Origin: JBGAQP01 sp044220635
Lineage (GTDB): Bacteria; Pseudomonadota; Gammaproteobacteria; Burkholderiales; Usitatibacteraceae
NCBI GenBank assembly: GCA_044220635.1
Contig: JBGAQP010000001.1
Coordinates: 124,001 to 188,000 of the forward strand
DNA length: 64,000 nt
Direction: 5' to 3'
Under the pieces are notes generated by a model that saw only the letters and a program-made list of their open reading frames with translations, was not told the origin of the DNA and searched no databases. Of the stretch, positions 1-8,729 are shown piece by piece. The position numbers were made by a program, and so were the translations under genes. The number at the start of each line of letters is the position of its first letter. Positions within the stretch are counted from its first letter, which is position 1.

Positions 1-1
1 C

Positions 2-484
2 GAGGGGGTGCTCGCGCTGCTCGCGCAGGCCCTCTCGGAGCTGCACCAGGCACGGGGGCGCGAGGGCGCGAAGCTCGCCGCGCTGCTGCGCGAGCGGCTC
101 GATCGCATGCACGCGCTCGTGCAGGAGGCGAAGCCCCTGATGCCCGCGGCGATCCGCGCGTTCCAGGAAAAGCTCGCCGCGCGCCTCGCGGAGGCCGGGG
201 CCTCGGCCGGCGACGAGCGCCTGCACCAGGAGGTCGTGCTCTACGCCTCCCGGATCGACGTCGACGAGGAGCTCTCGCGGCTTTCCGCGCACCTCACGGA
301 ATTCCGCCACGTCCTGGACAAGGGCGGGGCCTGCGGCAAGCGCCTCGATTTCCTCTGCCAGGAGCTCAACCGGGAGGCGAACACGCTCGGCTCGAAATCC
401 GTCGCCAACGAGATCACGCGCATCTCGGTGGAGCTCAAGGTGCTGATCGAGCAGATGCGCGAGCAGGTCCAGAACATCGAGTGA
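2..484 (+). CDS. yicC: YicC-family endoribonuclease, 3' part only
   Basis: The open frame runs in from the left edge of the window, so the start is missing; about 160 C-terminal residues remain. The family is a stress-related endoribonuclease of the YicC/YloC type. The C-terminal block GKRLDFLCQELNREANTLGSKS, ending in a helical stretch (ISVELKVLIEQMREQVQNIE), is the family's most conserved part (DUF1732). In beta- and gammaproteobacteria yicC normally sits just before gmk; here a collagen-like gene on the opposite strand separates them. An intrinsic terminator follows at 589-612. Identity is firm; only the N-terminus is unseen. Confidence 0.92.
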   Translation, partial: EGVLALLAQALSELHQARGREGAKLAALLRERLDRMHALVQEAKPLMPAAIRAFQEKLAARLAEAGASAGDERLHQEVVLYASRIDVDEELSRLSAHLTEFRHVLDKGGACGKRLDFLCQELNREANTLGSKSVANEITRISVELKVLIEQMREQVQNIE

Positions 485-588
485 GCCCTTCGGCCGCCCG
501 GGGCCGATCCGGCACATCGTGCGATCGCGGCCGCGATCCTTCGCGGTGATGCAGACGGGCGCGCCGCGCCTTCCCGCCGCACCAATCG

Positions 589-612
589 AAAGCCCCGCCG
601 AAGCGGGGCTTT
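589..612. terminator. Bidirectional intrinsic terminator
   Basis: AAAGCCCCG, a six-base spacer, then CGGGGCTTT: a perfect 9-bp inverted repeat. It has a T-run when read on the plus strand and the A-run gives a T-run on the minus strand. It lies between the convergent ends of yicC (484) and the collagen-like gene (651), so it can serve both. Confidence 0.8.
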
Positions 613-650
613 CGTCACGCGTCGCCCCTGGCGAGGGCGGGCCGGCGAGC

Positions 651-1391
651 TCAGGGGATGGGCAGCGACTCGGCGGCGATGAACAAGAAGGCGTTGTCGT
701 AAAGGCTCCCGGCCGGCGTCGAGCTGATGTTGACCCTGAAGAGGGCCGAGCCATTGCCGAAGGCGGACGCCGAGGCGACCACGGGAGTTCCATAGGCGCC
801 GAAGACGCCGAACGGGACGACCACCATCACGGGGAAGGACGACCAGGTACCCGCCGGGAAGGCGACCTCGTATTGGCCCGGCCCCACCCTCGTGGACGTG
901 AACCCGACGCTCGTCACGGCGTTGGGTTCGCCGTTCGCATTGACGACGCCGCTGATGGTCAGCACGCCGGGACCCTCCGGTCCCGCGGGACCCGCTTCGC
1001 CCGCCGGCCCTGCCGGACCCGCAGGGCCCGTTTCTCCGGTCGGGCCGGCCGGACCGGCGGGACCCGCTGCCCCCGCCGCGCCCGCCGGACCCGCAGGGCC
1101 CGTTTCCCCCGTGGGGCCTGCCGGACCCGCGGGACCTGCTGCCCCCGCCGGGCCGGGCGGACCCGCCGGACCCGCGGGACCGGGCACTCCTTGCGAGTTC
1201 CAGGAAAGCGGCAACTCGCTGTTGCGGCAATCCGCCGCGCTGCCGACGACGCGCAGCATGCCGTTCGTCTTGTTGGCGCAGGCGACGATGGTGTCGGCGG
1301 ATGCCGGCAAGGACACCGCGATGGCGGCGAGCGCGGCCGCCAAGGATGCAACGGCAACGCCCGCTTTCCTGCGCGGATCGAATGACCGCAT
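651..1391 (-). CDS. Secreted collagen-like (Gly-X-Y) repeat protein
   Basis: A protein of 246 residues. The start was set at the ATG at 1391 because CAGGAGAG lies just upstream, and translation from there gives a clear signal peptide (basic start, then Ala/Leu/Val run ending ASADT). A short region with two cysteines (VACANK...SAADC) follows. Residues 68-142 are 25 uninterrupted Gly-X-Y triplets, mostly GPA, GPT, GET and GAA. The last 100 residues form a hydrophobic globular domain, like trimerising heads on bacterial collagens. It is probably exported and forms a triple-helical stalk, role unknown. It is monocistronic and interrupts the usual yicC-gmk order, which suggests a later insertion. 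Confidence 0.82.
   Translation of the reverse strand: MRSFDPRRKAGVAVASLAAALAAIAVSLPASADTIVACANKTNGMLRVVGSAADCRNSELPLSWNSQGVPGPAGPAGPPGPAGAAGPAGPAGPTGETGPAGPAGAAGAAGPAGPAGPTGETGPAGPAGPAGEAGPAGPEGPGVLTISGVVNANGEPNAVTSVGFTSTRVGPGQYEVAFPAGTWSSFPVMVVVPFGVFGAYGTPVVASASAFGNGSALFRVNISSTPAGSLYDNAFLFIAAESLPIP
966..1190 (-). repeat. Collagen-type triplet repeat with a 72-bp tandem unit
   Basis: This DNA encodes the 25 Gly-X-Y triplets. Within it a 72-bp unit (24 residues, starting at GPTGET) occurs twice in tandem, with some synonymous differences. This fits expansion by slippage or unequal recombination followed by drift. Copy number may vary between strains. Confidence 0.75.
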
Positions 1392-1575
1392 GGGTGACTC
1401 TCCTGTGGGCTGTGGGTCGAATGCCCGCCCGTGCCGGAAGCACAAGCGGGAAGGCGCTGGATAGCACCTCCCGGGGCGCGCGGTCAATGAAGCGCATCAC
1501 AGGCGGCGGCAACGGCGATGCGCGGACCCGCGCGTTGCCGGCCGCGGACTGGGTGAGCCGGGCGACGCGCCGGCG

Positions 1576-1581
1576 TAAAAT
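1576..1581 (+). promoter_or_regulatory. Possible -10 box for gmk, in the 1392-1705 gap
   Basis: TAAAAT lies about 125 bp before the gmk start; no good -35 box is visible. The surrounding 314-base stretch (1392-1705) separates the divergent collagen-like gene and gmk. It carries the collagen gene's ribosome-binding site near 1400, and I see no further gene in it. Confidence 0.35.
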
Positions 1582-1705
1582 GGCGGTGCAGCGAACCGGA
1601 AAGCCCGTTTCCTCCGCGCAGCCCGCACGGCGCTTCCGTCCCTTCAACCTTTCACATCCGAGTCTTCGGAGCCCAGGGGCTCCCGGGCGCGGAACATCGA
1701 GCGGC

Positions 1706-2314
1706 ATGCCCGGCAACCTCTTCGTGATCGTCGCGCCCTCGGGCGCGGGCAAGACCAGCCTCGTGAACGCGCTCCTCGAAGCCGAGCGGGGAATCCGCCT
1801 GTCCGTGTCCTTCACCACGCGCGCGCCGCGCGCGGGCGAGGTCGAGGGGCGCGACTACCATTTCGTCGCCCGCGAGCGCTTCGAGCGGATGATCGCCGCG
1901 GGCGAGTTCCTCGAGCACGCGAACGTCTACGGCAACTTCTACGGGACCTCGCGCACCTGGATCGAGGGCGAGCTCGCGGGCGACCACGACGTGCTGCTCG
2001 AGATCGACTGGCAGGGTGCGGCGCAGGTGCGCCGCCTCTTCCCGGCGATGGTCGGCGTGTTCGTGCTGCCCCCCTCGCTCGCGGAGCTGCGCCGCCGTCT
2101 GGAGGCGCGCGGACAGGACGCTCCCGAGGCGATCGCGAGGCGCATGGCGAGCGTCCGCGAGGAGATCTCGCATGTTCTTGAATTTGAATATATAATTGTC
2201 AACGAAAACTTCGATGCGGCGCTCGCGGACCTGAAGGCGGTCGTGCGCGCCGCGCGCGTGTCGCGCGCGCAGCAAGCGGCGCGGCTCGCCTCGAGGCTCG
2301 ACGAGTTCAAGTGA
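1706..2314 (+). CDS. gmk: Guanylate kinase
   Basis: A protein of 202 residues, the usual length for guanylate kinase, which phosphorylates GMP to GDP with ATP in the cytoplasm. The P-loop VAPSGAGKTS is at residues 9-18. The GMP-binding region SFTTRAPRAGEVEGRDYHFV and the lid region with GQD...RRMA follow in order. The frame stays open far upstream, but the ATG at 1706 (MPGNLFVIVAPSG) matches where the family begins. There is no strong Shine-Dalgarno. It lies 13 bp before rpoZ, so the two are probably co-transcribed. Confidence 0.96.
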   Translation: MPGNLFVIVAPSGAGKTSLVNALLEAERGIRLSVSFTTRAPRAGEVEGRDYHFVARERFERMIAAGEFLEHANVYGNFYGTSRTWIEGELAGDHDVLLEIDWQGAAQVRRLFPAMVGVFVLPPSLAELRRRLEARGQDAPEAIARRMASVREEISHVLEFEYIIVNENFDAALADLKAVVRAARVSRAQQAARLASRLDEFK

Positions 2315-2327
2315 AAAGGGTCCCACC

Positions 2328-2549
2328 ATGGCACGCATCACGGTCGACGACTGCATCAAGTACCTGCCCAACCGCTTCGAGCTCACGCTCGCCGCGACCA
2401 ACCGCGCGCGCCAGATCGCGCTCGGCGCCACTCCGCTCGTGGAGCCCAACAAGGACAAGCCCACGGTGATCGCGCTGCGCGAGATCGCCAGCGGCAAGGT
2501 CGGCCGCGAGCTGCTCAACCCCCCGGCGCCCACCCCGCCGGTGCTCTGA
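2328..2549 (+). CDS. rpoZ: RNA polymerase omega subunit
   Basis: A 73-residue protein starting MARITVDDCIKYLPNRFELTLAATNRAR, the hallmark of omega, which helps assemble beta-prime into RNA polymerase and forms part of a ppGpp site. The core helix with RARQIALG and the segment KPTVIALREIASGKV are intact, and the tail is short and Pro-rich. It sits between gmk and spoT, the conserved order in proteobacteria. Confidence 0.97.
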   Translation: MARITVDDCIKYLPNRFELTLAATNRARQIALGATPLVEPNKDKPTVIALREIASGKVGRELLNPPAPTPPVL

Positions 2550-2579
2550 CCGCGCGGGACCCCGCCGCCGGGTGACGCG

Positions 2580-4760
2580 ATGCCCCACCTCGGCGTCCAT
2601 TCCGTCGCCGGCGGCCTGAAGGGCGCGGCGAGCCTGCCCGGCCCGGGCCCCGAGGAGCTCACCGCCGTCCTCGGCTACCTCAAGTCGAGGGACATCGCCG
2701 CGATCGAGGAGGCCTACCAGGTCGCGCGCGAGGCCCACGCGGGGCAGACCCGCGCGAGCGGCGAGCCCTACATCACCCACCCGCTGGCGGTCGCCAAGAT
2801 CCTCGCCGAGTGGCACCTCGACGCGCAGGCGCTCATCGCCGCGCTCCTGCACGACGTGGTCGAGGACACCCTCACCACCAAGACCGAGATCGCGAGGCGC
2901 TTCGGCAAGCCCGTGGGCGAGCTCGTCGACGGCGTGTCCAAGATCGACCGCATCGAGTTCGCGACGCTGCAGCAGGCGCAGGCCGAGAACTTCCGCAAGA
3001 TGCTGCTCGCGATGGCGCGCGACGTGCGCGTCATCCTCATCAAGCTCGCCGACCGGCTTCACAACATGCGCACGCTCGACGCCGTGGGCCCGCAGAAGCA
3101 GGAGCGCGTGGCCCGCGAGACGATCGAGATCTACGCGCCCATCGCCAACCGCCTGGGGCTCAACGCCCTCTACTACGAGCTCGAGGACCTGGGGCTGCGC
3201 TACCTGCACCCCAACCGCTTCCGGGTCCTGGAGAAGGCGCTGCTGAAGGCGCGCGGCAACCGCCGCGACGCCGTGGGCAAGATCCAGGTGGCGATCCAGA
3301 GGCGGCTCGAGGAGTTCAGGGTCGAGGCGCAGGTGAAGGGGCGCGAGAAGCACATCTCCTCGATCTACAAGAAGATGCAGGAGAAGAACATCTCCTTCTC
3401 CGAGGTGTTCGACATCTACGGCTTCCGGATCGTGGTGCCCGACCTCGCGGCCTGCTACCTCGCCCTCGGGGCGCTGCACACGCTCTACAAGCCCATCCCG
3501 GGCAAGTTCAAGGACTACATCGCCATCCCCAAGGCGAACGGCTACCAGTCGCTGCACACGACGCTCTTCGGCCCCTTCGGCATGCCCGTCGAGGTGCAGA
3601 TCCGCACGCCCGACATGCACATGGTCGCGGAAGCGGGCGTGGCCTCCCACTGGCTCTACAAGAGCGCCGAGGACGAGGGCCGGGGCGTGCAGCTGAAGAC
3701 CCACCAGTGGCTGCAGTCGCTGCTCGAGATCCAGAGCGAGTCGGGCGACGCGCTCGAGTTCCTCGAGCACATCAAGGTCGACCTCTTTCCCGACGCGGTG
3801 TACGTGTTCTCGCCCAAGGGCAAGATCTTCTCGCTCCCGAAGGGCGCGACCCCCATCGACTTCGCCTATTCCGTGCACACCGACGTCGGCAACCACTGCG
3901 TGTCGGCCAAGGTGAACGGCGAGCCCGTGCCCCTGGGCACGGTGCTCAGGAACGGCGACCGCGTCGAGATCGTCACGCACCCGGACGCGCGCCCGAACCC
4001 GGTGTGGCTCTCCTACGTCGCCACCGGGAAGTCGCGCTCCCACATCCGCCACTGGCTGAAGACGCGCCAGTCCGAGGAGTCCGCCGAGGTGGGCGAGCTC
4101 CTGCTCGTGCAGGCGCTGCGCTCGCTCAAGGCGAACCCCGACGAGGTGGGCGAGGCCCACTGGAAGAGCTTCTTCAAGGGCGACAGCGCCCGCTCCCGCG
4201 AGGAGGTTCTCGGCGACATCGGGCTGGGCAAGCGCCTCGCGGTGGTCGTGGCGAGGAAGCTGCTCGCCGTGGCCGAGCCAGGGCCCGAGTCGGCCGGCCG
4301 GCTCGACGCGATCACCATCCGCGGCACCGAGGGCCTCGCGGTGCAGTTCGCGCCCTGCTGCCGCCCGATCCCCGGCGACCCGATCATCGCGCAGATCAAG
4401 AAGGGGCAGGGGCTCGTGGTCCACACCCACGACTGCCCCGCCATCCACCCGTTCCACTTCGACCCGGAGAAATGGGTCGACGTGCAGTGGGGGGCGGCGC
4501 CCGACCGCTTCTTCGACGTGAACGTGCGCATCACCGCCGCGAACCAGCGAGGGGTGCTCGCGCGCCTCGCCGCGGAGATCTCGGAGGCGGACTCCAACAT
4601 CGACCACATCGAGACCGAGCAGCGCGCGAGCCAGTCCTACACGACGATCGTCTTCACGGTGCAGGTGAGGAACCGCATGCACCTCGCGCACGTCTTCCGG
4701 CACCTGCGCCGCATCCCGGAAGTGGTGCGCCTCCAGCGACTCAAGAAACGCCCCTCCTGA
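2580..4760 (+). CDS. spoT: Bifunctional (p)ppGpp synthetase/hydrolase
   Basis: A 726-residue RelA/SpoT protein controlling the stringent response. The HD hydrolase domain is intact, with HDVVED at about residues 91-96. The synthetase domain carries GKFKDYIAIPKANGYQSLHTT. The basic KFKD (residues 309-312) in place of the acidic ExDD of RelA fits the bifunctional SpoT/Rel class. A TGS domain (VYVFSPKGKIFSLPKGATPIDFAYSVH) and a C-terminal ACT domain follow. It starts 30 bp after rpoZ and is probably in the same operon. Hydrolase and synthetase activity are both expected from these residues but not shown. Confidence 0.95.
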   Translation: MPHLGVHSVAGGLKGAASLPGPGPEELTAVLGYLKSRDIAAIEEAYQVAREAHAGQTRASGEPYITHPLAVAKILAEWHLDAQALIAALLHDVVEDTLTTKTEIARRFGKPVGELVDGVSKIDRIEFATLQQAQAENFRKMLLAMARDVRVILIKLADRLHNMRTLDAVGPQKQERVARETIEIYAPIANRLGLNALYYELEDLGLRYLHPNRFRVLEKALLKARGNRRDAVGKIQVAIQRRLEEFRVEAQVKGREKHISSIYKKMQEKNISFSEVFDIYGFRIVVPDLAACYLALGALHTLYKPIPGKFKDYIAIPKANGYQSLHTTLFGPFGMPVEVQIRTPDMHMVAEAGVASHWLYKSAEDEGRGVQLKTHQWLQSLLEIQSESGDALEFLEHIKVDLFPDAVYVFSPKGKIFSLPKGATPIDFAYSVHTDVGNHCVSAKVNGEPVPLGTVLRNGDRVEIVTHPDARPNPVWLSYVATGKSRSHIRHWLKTRQSEESAEVGELLLVQALRSLKANPDEVGEAHWKSFFKGDSARSREEVLGDIGLGKRLAVVVARKLLAVAEPGPESAGRLDAITIRGTEGLAVQFAPCCRPIPGDPIIAQIKKGQGLVVHTHDCPAIHPFHFDPEKWVDVQWGAAPDRFFDVNVRITAANQRGVLARLAAEISEADSNIDHIETEQRASQSYTTIVFTVQVRNRMHLAHVFRHLRRIPEVVRLQRLKKRPS

Positions 4761-4768
4761 GCCCGACC

Positions 4769-5167
4769 ATGGACAAGACCCCGATCTCCACGACCGCCGC
4801 GCCCGCCGCCATCGGCACCTACTCGCAGGGCGTTCGCGCCGGCTCCACCGTCTACCTCTCGGGCCAGCTCCCGCTCGACCCCGCGACCATGAAGCTCGAG
4901 GAGGGCTTCGAGCCGCAGGTCCGGCGCGTCTTCGAAAACCTCAAGGCCGTCGCCGAGGCCGCGGGCGGCACGCTCGACGACGCGGTGCGCATGACCGTGT
5001 ACCTCGTCGACCTCGGGAACTTCGCGAAGGTGAACGAGGTGATGGCGCAGTACCTTCGCCAGCCCTATCCCGCGCGGGTGGCGATCGGCGTGGCCTCGCT
5101 CCCCCGCGGCGCCGCGGTCGAGATCGACGCGATCCTGCACCTGCCGCCGCCTTCCAGCGGCGCCTGA
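4769..5167 (+). CDS. ridA: RidA-family enamine/imine deaminase
   Basis: A 132-residue protein of the YjgF/YER057c/UK114 family. These trimeric enzymes hydrolyse reactive 2-aminoacrylate formed by PLP enzymes. Family features seen are IGTYSQGV near the start, YLSGQLPLDP, the middle block VFENLKAVAEAAGGTLDDAVRMTVYLVDL, and ARVAIGVASLPRGAAVEIDAI with the catalytic arginine. The ATG at 4769 lies eight bases after the spoT stop. A recG gene starts five bases downstream, so spoT-ridA-recG looks like one transcript. Confidence 0.93.
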   Translation: MDKTPISTTAAPAAIGTYSQGVRAGSTVYLSGQLPLDPATMKLEEGFEPQVRRVFENLKAVAEAAGGTLDDAVRMTVYLVDLGNFAKVNEVMAQYLRQPYPARVAIGVASLPRGAAVEIDAILHLPPPSSGA

Positions 5168-5171
5168 GCGC

Positions 5172-7277
5172 TTGCCGGCCCCCGCGCGCGCCCCCCGGGC
5201 AGGACCCGCGCCGGCGGCGGCGCCGGGCGCGCCCTTCGCGAGCCCGGCGACACTCGAGCGCCTCGCGCGGCTGGGCATCCGCACGCGGCTCGACCTCGTG
5301 CTGCACCTGCCGCTGCGCTACGAGGACGAGACGAGGCTCACGGCGCTCTCCGAGGTGCGCCCCGGCGTCCCCGTGCAGGTCGAGGCCGAGGTCGTGGAGG
5401 CGCAGGTGATGTACCGCCCGCGGCGCAGCCTCGTGGTGAAGCTCACGGACGGACGGCGCGAGCTCTGGGTGCGCTTCCTCAACTTCTATCCGAGCCAGCT
5501 GAAGCAGCTCGTCGCCGGCCGGCGCCTGCGGCTCTACGGGGAAGTGCGCCCCGGCTTCTTCGGCGACGAGATGGTCCACCCGAAGTACCGCGTGGTCGAC
5601 GCGGGCGCGGCGCTCCCGCGCAGCCTCACGCCCGTCTATCCCACGACGGCGGGCCTCTCGCAGCCGATGCTGCGCGGCCTCATCCACCGCGCCCTCGACG
5701 CGCTGGCACTCGAGGACACGCTCGAGGAGGCCAAGGTCGCGAGCCTGGGCCTCAGGCCCTTCCGCGAGAGCGTGCTCTTCCTGCACCGCCCGCCGCCGGA
5801 GGTCGACGCCGCGAGCCTCGACGGGCGCACGCACCCGGCCTGGCGCCGGCTCAAGTTCGACGAGCTCCTCGCGCAGCAGTTCGCGATGCGCATCGCCTAT
5901 CGCGAGCGCCGCGCCAAGGTCGCCCCCGAGCTCCCGGACCGGCACTCGCTCACCAACGCCCTCGTGAAGTCGCTGCCCTTCGCGCTCACGCGCGCGCAGA
6001 AGCGGGCGCAGTCGACCATCGCCCACGACCTCGCGCAGCCGCACCCCATGCGCCGGCTGCTGCAGGGCGACGTGGGCAGCGGCAAGACGCTCGTCGCGGC
6101 GCTCGCCGCGCTCCAGGCGATCGAGAACGGCTGGCAGGTCGCGCTCATGGCGCCCACGGAGATCCTCGCCGAGCAGCACTTCCTCAAGCTCCGGCACTGG
6201 CTCGAGCCCCTCGGCGTGCACGTGGCCTGGCTCGCGGGGAGCCTGCGGGCGAAGGCGAGGAAGGAGGCGCTCGCCGCGATCGCCGCGGGCAGGGCCCAGC
6301 TCGCCATCGGCACCCACGCCCTCTTCCAGGAGGAGGTCGCGTTCGCGAAGCTCGGGCTCGCCATCGTCGACGAGCAGCACCGCTTCGGCGTGGCCGAGCG
6401 CCTCGCGCTCGCCTCCAAGGGCCTCGAGCCGCACCAGCTCATGATGAGCGCGACCCCGATCCCGCGCACCCTTTCCATGAGCTACTACGCCGACCTCGAC
6501 GTGAGCGTGATCGACGAGCTGCCGCCGGGGCGCAGGCCCGTGAGGACCAAGCTCGTCTCCGAGGAGCGCCGCGACGAGGTGATCCGCCGCATCCGCGAGG
6601 CCTGCCGCGAGGGCGAGCAGGCCTACTGGGTGTGCCCGCTGATCGAGGAGCGGGGGAGCGCATCGCGATGGGGCGAGCCGGACAACGCGCTGCAACTCAA
6701 GACCGCGCTCGAGACCTTCGAGACGATCAAGGCCACCTTCCCGGACCTCTCCGTGGGCCTCGTGCACGGCCGGCTCAAGCCCGAGGAGAAGGCCCGGGTC
6801 ATGGAGGACTTCAAGGCGCGGCGCATCCAGCTTCTGGTGGCCACCACCGTGATCGAGGTGGGCGTGGACGTGCCCAACGCGACCCTCATGGTGATCGAGC
6901 ACGCCGAGCGCATGGGGCTCGCGCAGATGCACCAGCTGCGCGGGCGCGTGGGGCGCGGCGCCAAGCCCAGCCTCGCGATCCTCCTGTATCATCAGCCGCT
7001 CTCGGAAACGGCGCGCTCGCGCTTGAAGATCATCTACGAGAACACCGACGGCTTCGAGATCGCGCGCCTGGACCTGCTGCTGCGCGGCCCCGGCGAGGTC
7101 CTCGGCGCGCGCCAGAGCGGCGCGCCGCTGCTGCGCTTCGCCGACCTCGAGCGCGACGCCGACCTCATCGAGCTCGCGCGCCACACCGCCGACGAGCTGA
7201 TCGCCTCGGGCTCGCACTCGGTGGCGAGGCACCTCGAGCGCTGGCTCGGGCAGCGGCAGTTCTTCCTGAAGGCATGA
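5172..7277 (+). CDS. recG: ATP-dependent DNA helicase RecG
   Basis: A 701-residue superfamily-2 helicase that regresses stalled forks and processes Holliday junctions. The wedge/OB domain occupies the first third (SPATLERLARLGIRTRLDLVLHLPLRYED). Walker A GDVGSGKT is at about 301-308, the DEQH box (IVDEQHRFG) near 400, and the motif VI region QLRGRVGRG near the end. The first in-frame methionine is too far inside the wedge domain, so the TTG at 5172 is the best start. Its stop overlaps the ubiC start (ATGA), which suggests translational coupling. Confidence 0.95.
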   Translation: MPAPARAPRAGPAPAAAPGAPFASPATLERLARLGIRTRLDLVLHLPLRYEDETRLTALSEVRPGVPVQVEAEVVEAQVMYRPRRSLVVKLTDGRRELWVRFLNFYPSQLKQLVAGRRLRLYGEVRPGFFGDEMVHPKYRVVDAGAALPRSLTPVYPTTAGLSQPMLRGLIHRALDALALEDTLEEAKVASLGLRPFRESVLFLHRPPPEVDAASLDGRTHPAWRRLKFDELLAQQFAMRIAYRERRAKVAPELPDRHSLTNALVKSLPFALTRAQKRAQSTIAHDLAQPHPMRRLLQGDVGSGKTLVAALAALQAIENGWQVALMAPTEILAEQHFLKLRHWLEPLGVHVAWLAGSLRAKARKEALAAIAAGRAQLAIGTHALFQEEVAFAKLGLAIVDEQHRFGVAERLALASKGLEPHQLMMSATPIPRTLSMSYYADLDVSVIDELPPGRRPVRTKLVSEERRDEVIRRIREACREGEQAYWVCPLIEERGSASRWGEPDNALQLKTALETFETIKATFPDLSVGLVHGRLKPEEKARVMEDFKARRIQLLVATTVIEVGVDVPNATLMVIEHAERMGLAQMHQLRGRVGRGAKPSLAILLYHQPLSETARSRLKIIYENTDGFEIARLDLLLRGPGEVLGARQSGAPLLRFADLERDADLIELARHTADELIASGSHSVARHLERWLGQRQFFLKA

Positions 7278-7801
7278 ACCGGTGGAGGCGGCTCGCGCCG
7301 GCGCACCCGAACCCCTGGCGGGGATGGCTCGCGTACCCCGGCTCGCTCACCCGGCGCATCGTCGCGCGCGCGGGCGGGCTCGACGTCGAGCGCCTGAGCC
7401 AGCGGCTGCGCCCGCCCCATGAGGACGAGTCGCGCGCGCTCGGGCGCCCCGCGCGCCAGCTCGCCCTCGTGCGCGAGGTCGTCCTGCACGCGCGCGGGCG
7501 CCCCGTGGTGCTCGCGCACTCGATCGCCGCGCGCGCCGACCTCTTCGGAGCGTGGCGAGGCCTGCGGGGCCTGGGCAACCGCCCGCTCGCCGCGGCGCTC
7601 TTCCGCGACCCGCTCGTGCGCCGCGGGCCCCTGGAGTTCGCGCGCGTCGACGCGCGCCACCCCCTGGGCCGGCGCGCGCGGCGCGTCCTCGGCGGGGAGC
7701 TGCCGGCGCTCTGGGCGCGGCGCTCGCTCTTCCACCGGCGCGGCCGCCCGCTCATGGTGACGGAAGTGTTCCTGCCCGCCTTGCTGGAGCTCGGCCGGTG
7801 A
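7274..7801 (+). CDS. ubiC: Chorismate-pyruvate lyase
   Basis: A 175-residue protein that makes 4-hydroxybenzoate from chorismate, the first step of ubiquinone synthesis. The recognisable blocks are WLAYPGSLTRRI near the start, VREVVLHARGRPVVLAHS in the middle, and RRSLFHRRGRPLMVTEVFLP at the end. The ATG overlaps the recG stop by four bases, and its own stop overlaps the GTG start of ubiA. The ubiC-ubiA pairing gives the first two pathway steps in order. Confidence 0.92.
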   Translation: MNRWRRLAPAHPNPWRGWLAYPGSLTRRIVARAGGLDVERLSQRLRPPHEDESRALGRPARQLALVREVVLHARGRPVVLAHSIAARADLFGAWRGLRGLGNRPLAAALFRDPLVRRGPLEFARVDARHPLGRRARRVLGGELPALWARRSLFHRRGRPLMVTEVFLPALLELGR

Positions 7802-8661
7802 ACGCGGTGCTCGCGCGCCTCGACGCCTACGAGAAGCTCGTGCGCCTCGACCGGCCGATCGGGATCCTGCTGCTCGCCTGGCCCACGCTCTGGGGGCTGT
7901 GGCTCGCGCGGCGCGGCGTGCCCGAGGTCCTCGTGCTCTGGGTGTTCCTGCTCGGCACCGTGCTCATGCGCTCCGCGGGCTGCGCGTTCAACGACTGGGC
8001 GGACCGGCGCTTCGACCCGCAGGTCGAGCGCACGCGCGACCGGCCGCTCGCCGCGGGCCTCATCCGGCCCTGGGAGGCGATCGCGGTCGCCGCGATCCTC
8101 GCGCTCGCCGCCTTCCTCCTCGTCCAGCGCCTGAATCCGCTCACCGTGAAGCTCGCGGTGGTGGCCGCGGTGATCGCGGCGATCTACCCGTTCACGAAGC
8201 GCTTCCTGTGGATGCCGCAGGCCTTCCTCGGCCTCGCTTTCGGATTCGGGATCCCCATGGCGTTCGCCGCGCAGAAGGCCTTCGTCCCGCCGCTCGCCTG
8301 GGTGCTCGTCGCCGCCAACGTCTTCTGGACCATCGCCTACGACACCGAGTACGCGATGGTCGACCGCGAGGACGACCGGCGCATCGGCATCAAGACCTCC
8401 GCGATCCTCTTCGGGCGCTTCGACGTGGCGGCGGTGATGCTGTGCTACGCGGCCTTCCTCGGCATCATGGCCGGCGCGGGACTCTGGAAGCACTACGGCG
8501 CGTTCTACTTCGCCGGCCTCGCCGTGGCCGCCGCGATCGCCGCCTGGCACTGGCGGCTCATCCGCGACCGCTCCCGCGAGGGCTGCTTCCGCGCCTTCCG
8601 CCACAACAACTGGCTGGGGGCCGCGGTCTTCGCGGGCGTGTTCCTCGACAACTGGCGCTAG
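7798..8661 (+). CDS. ubiA: 4-hydroxybenzoate octaprenyltransferase
   Basis: A 287-residue integral membrane prenyltransferase that attaches the polyprenyl tail to 4-hydroxybenzoate. Both Mg-diphosphate-binding motifs are present: NDWADRRFD at about 65-73 and DTEYAMVDREDD near 182. Some eight hydrophobic segments span the protein. The GTG at 7798 was chosen because it gives the usual length and overlaps the ubiC stop (GTGA). Confidence 0.95.
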   Translation: MNAVLARLDAYEKLVRLDRPIGILLLAWPTLWGLWLARRGVPEVLVLWVFLLGTVLMRSAGCAFNDWADRRFDPQVERTRDRPLAAGLIRPWEAIAVAAILALAAFLLVQRLNPLTVKLAVVAAVIAAIYPFTKRFLWMPQAFLGLAFGFGIPMAFAAQKAFVPPLAWVLVAANVFWTIAYDTEYAMVDREDDRRIGIKTSAILFGRFDVAAVMLCYAAFLGIMAGAGLWKHYGAFYFAGLAVAAAIAAWHWRLIRDRSREGCFRAFRHNNWLGAAVFAGVFLDNWR

Positions 8662-8729
8662 AGAGCCTCGCGCGCGACCGGCGGGGAGTAGGATATCCGC
8701 GGGGGCGACGCAACCGCGAGGAGAGGGCA

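Noticed and set aside
966..1190. CRISPR-like array
   Set aside because: The repetition is codon-level Gly-X-Y periodicity with one 72-bp tandem unit, with no spacers and no cas genes.
892..1464. Plus-strand Gly-Pro-Ala repeat protein
   Set aside because: The collagen triplets are also partly periodic on the opposite strand. That frame lacks a ribosome-binding site and signal peptide, unlike the minus-strand gene.
241..1818. 525-codon minus-strand frame spanning yicC, the collagen gene and gmk
   Set aside because: It is a shadow frame crossing three well-supported genes and a terminator; the Gly/Arg repeats come from reading the collagen repeat out of frame.
2307..4703. Very long open frame on the minus strand opposite spoT
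   Set aside because: It mirrors the spoT codon pattern in GC-rich DNA and its product is a low-complexity string of Val, Glu, Arg, His and Leu with no domain.
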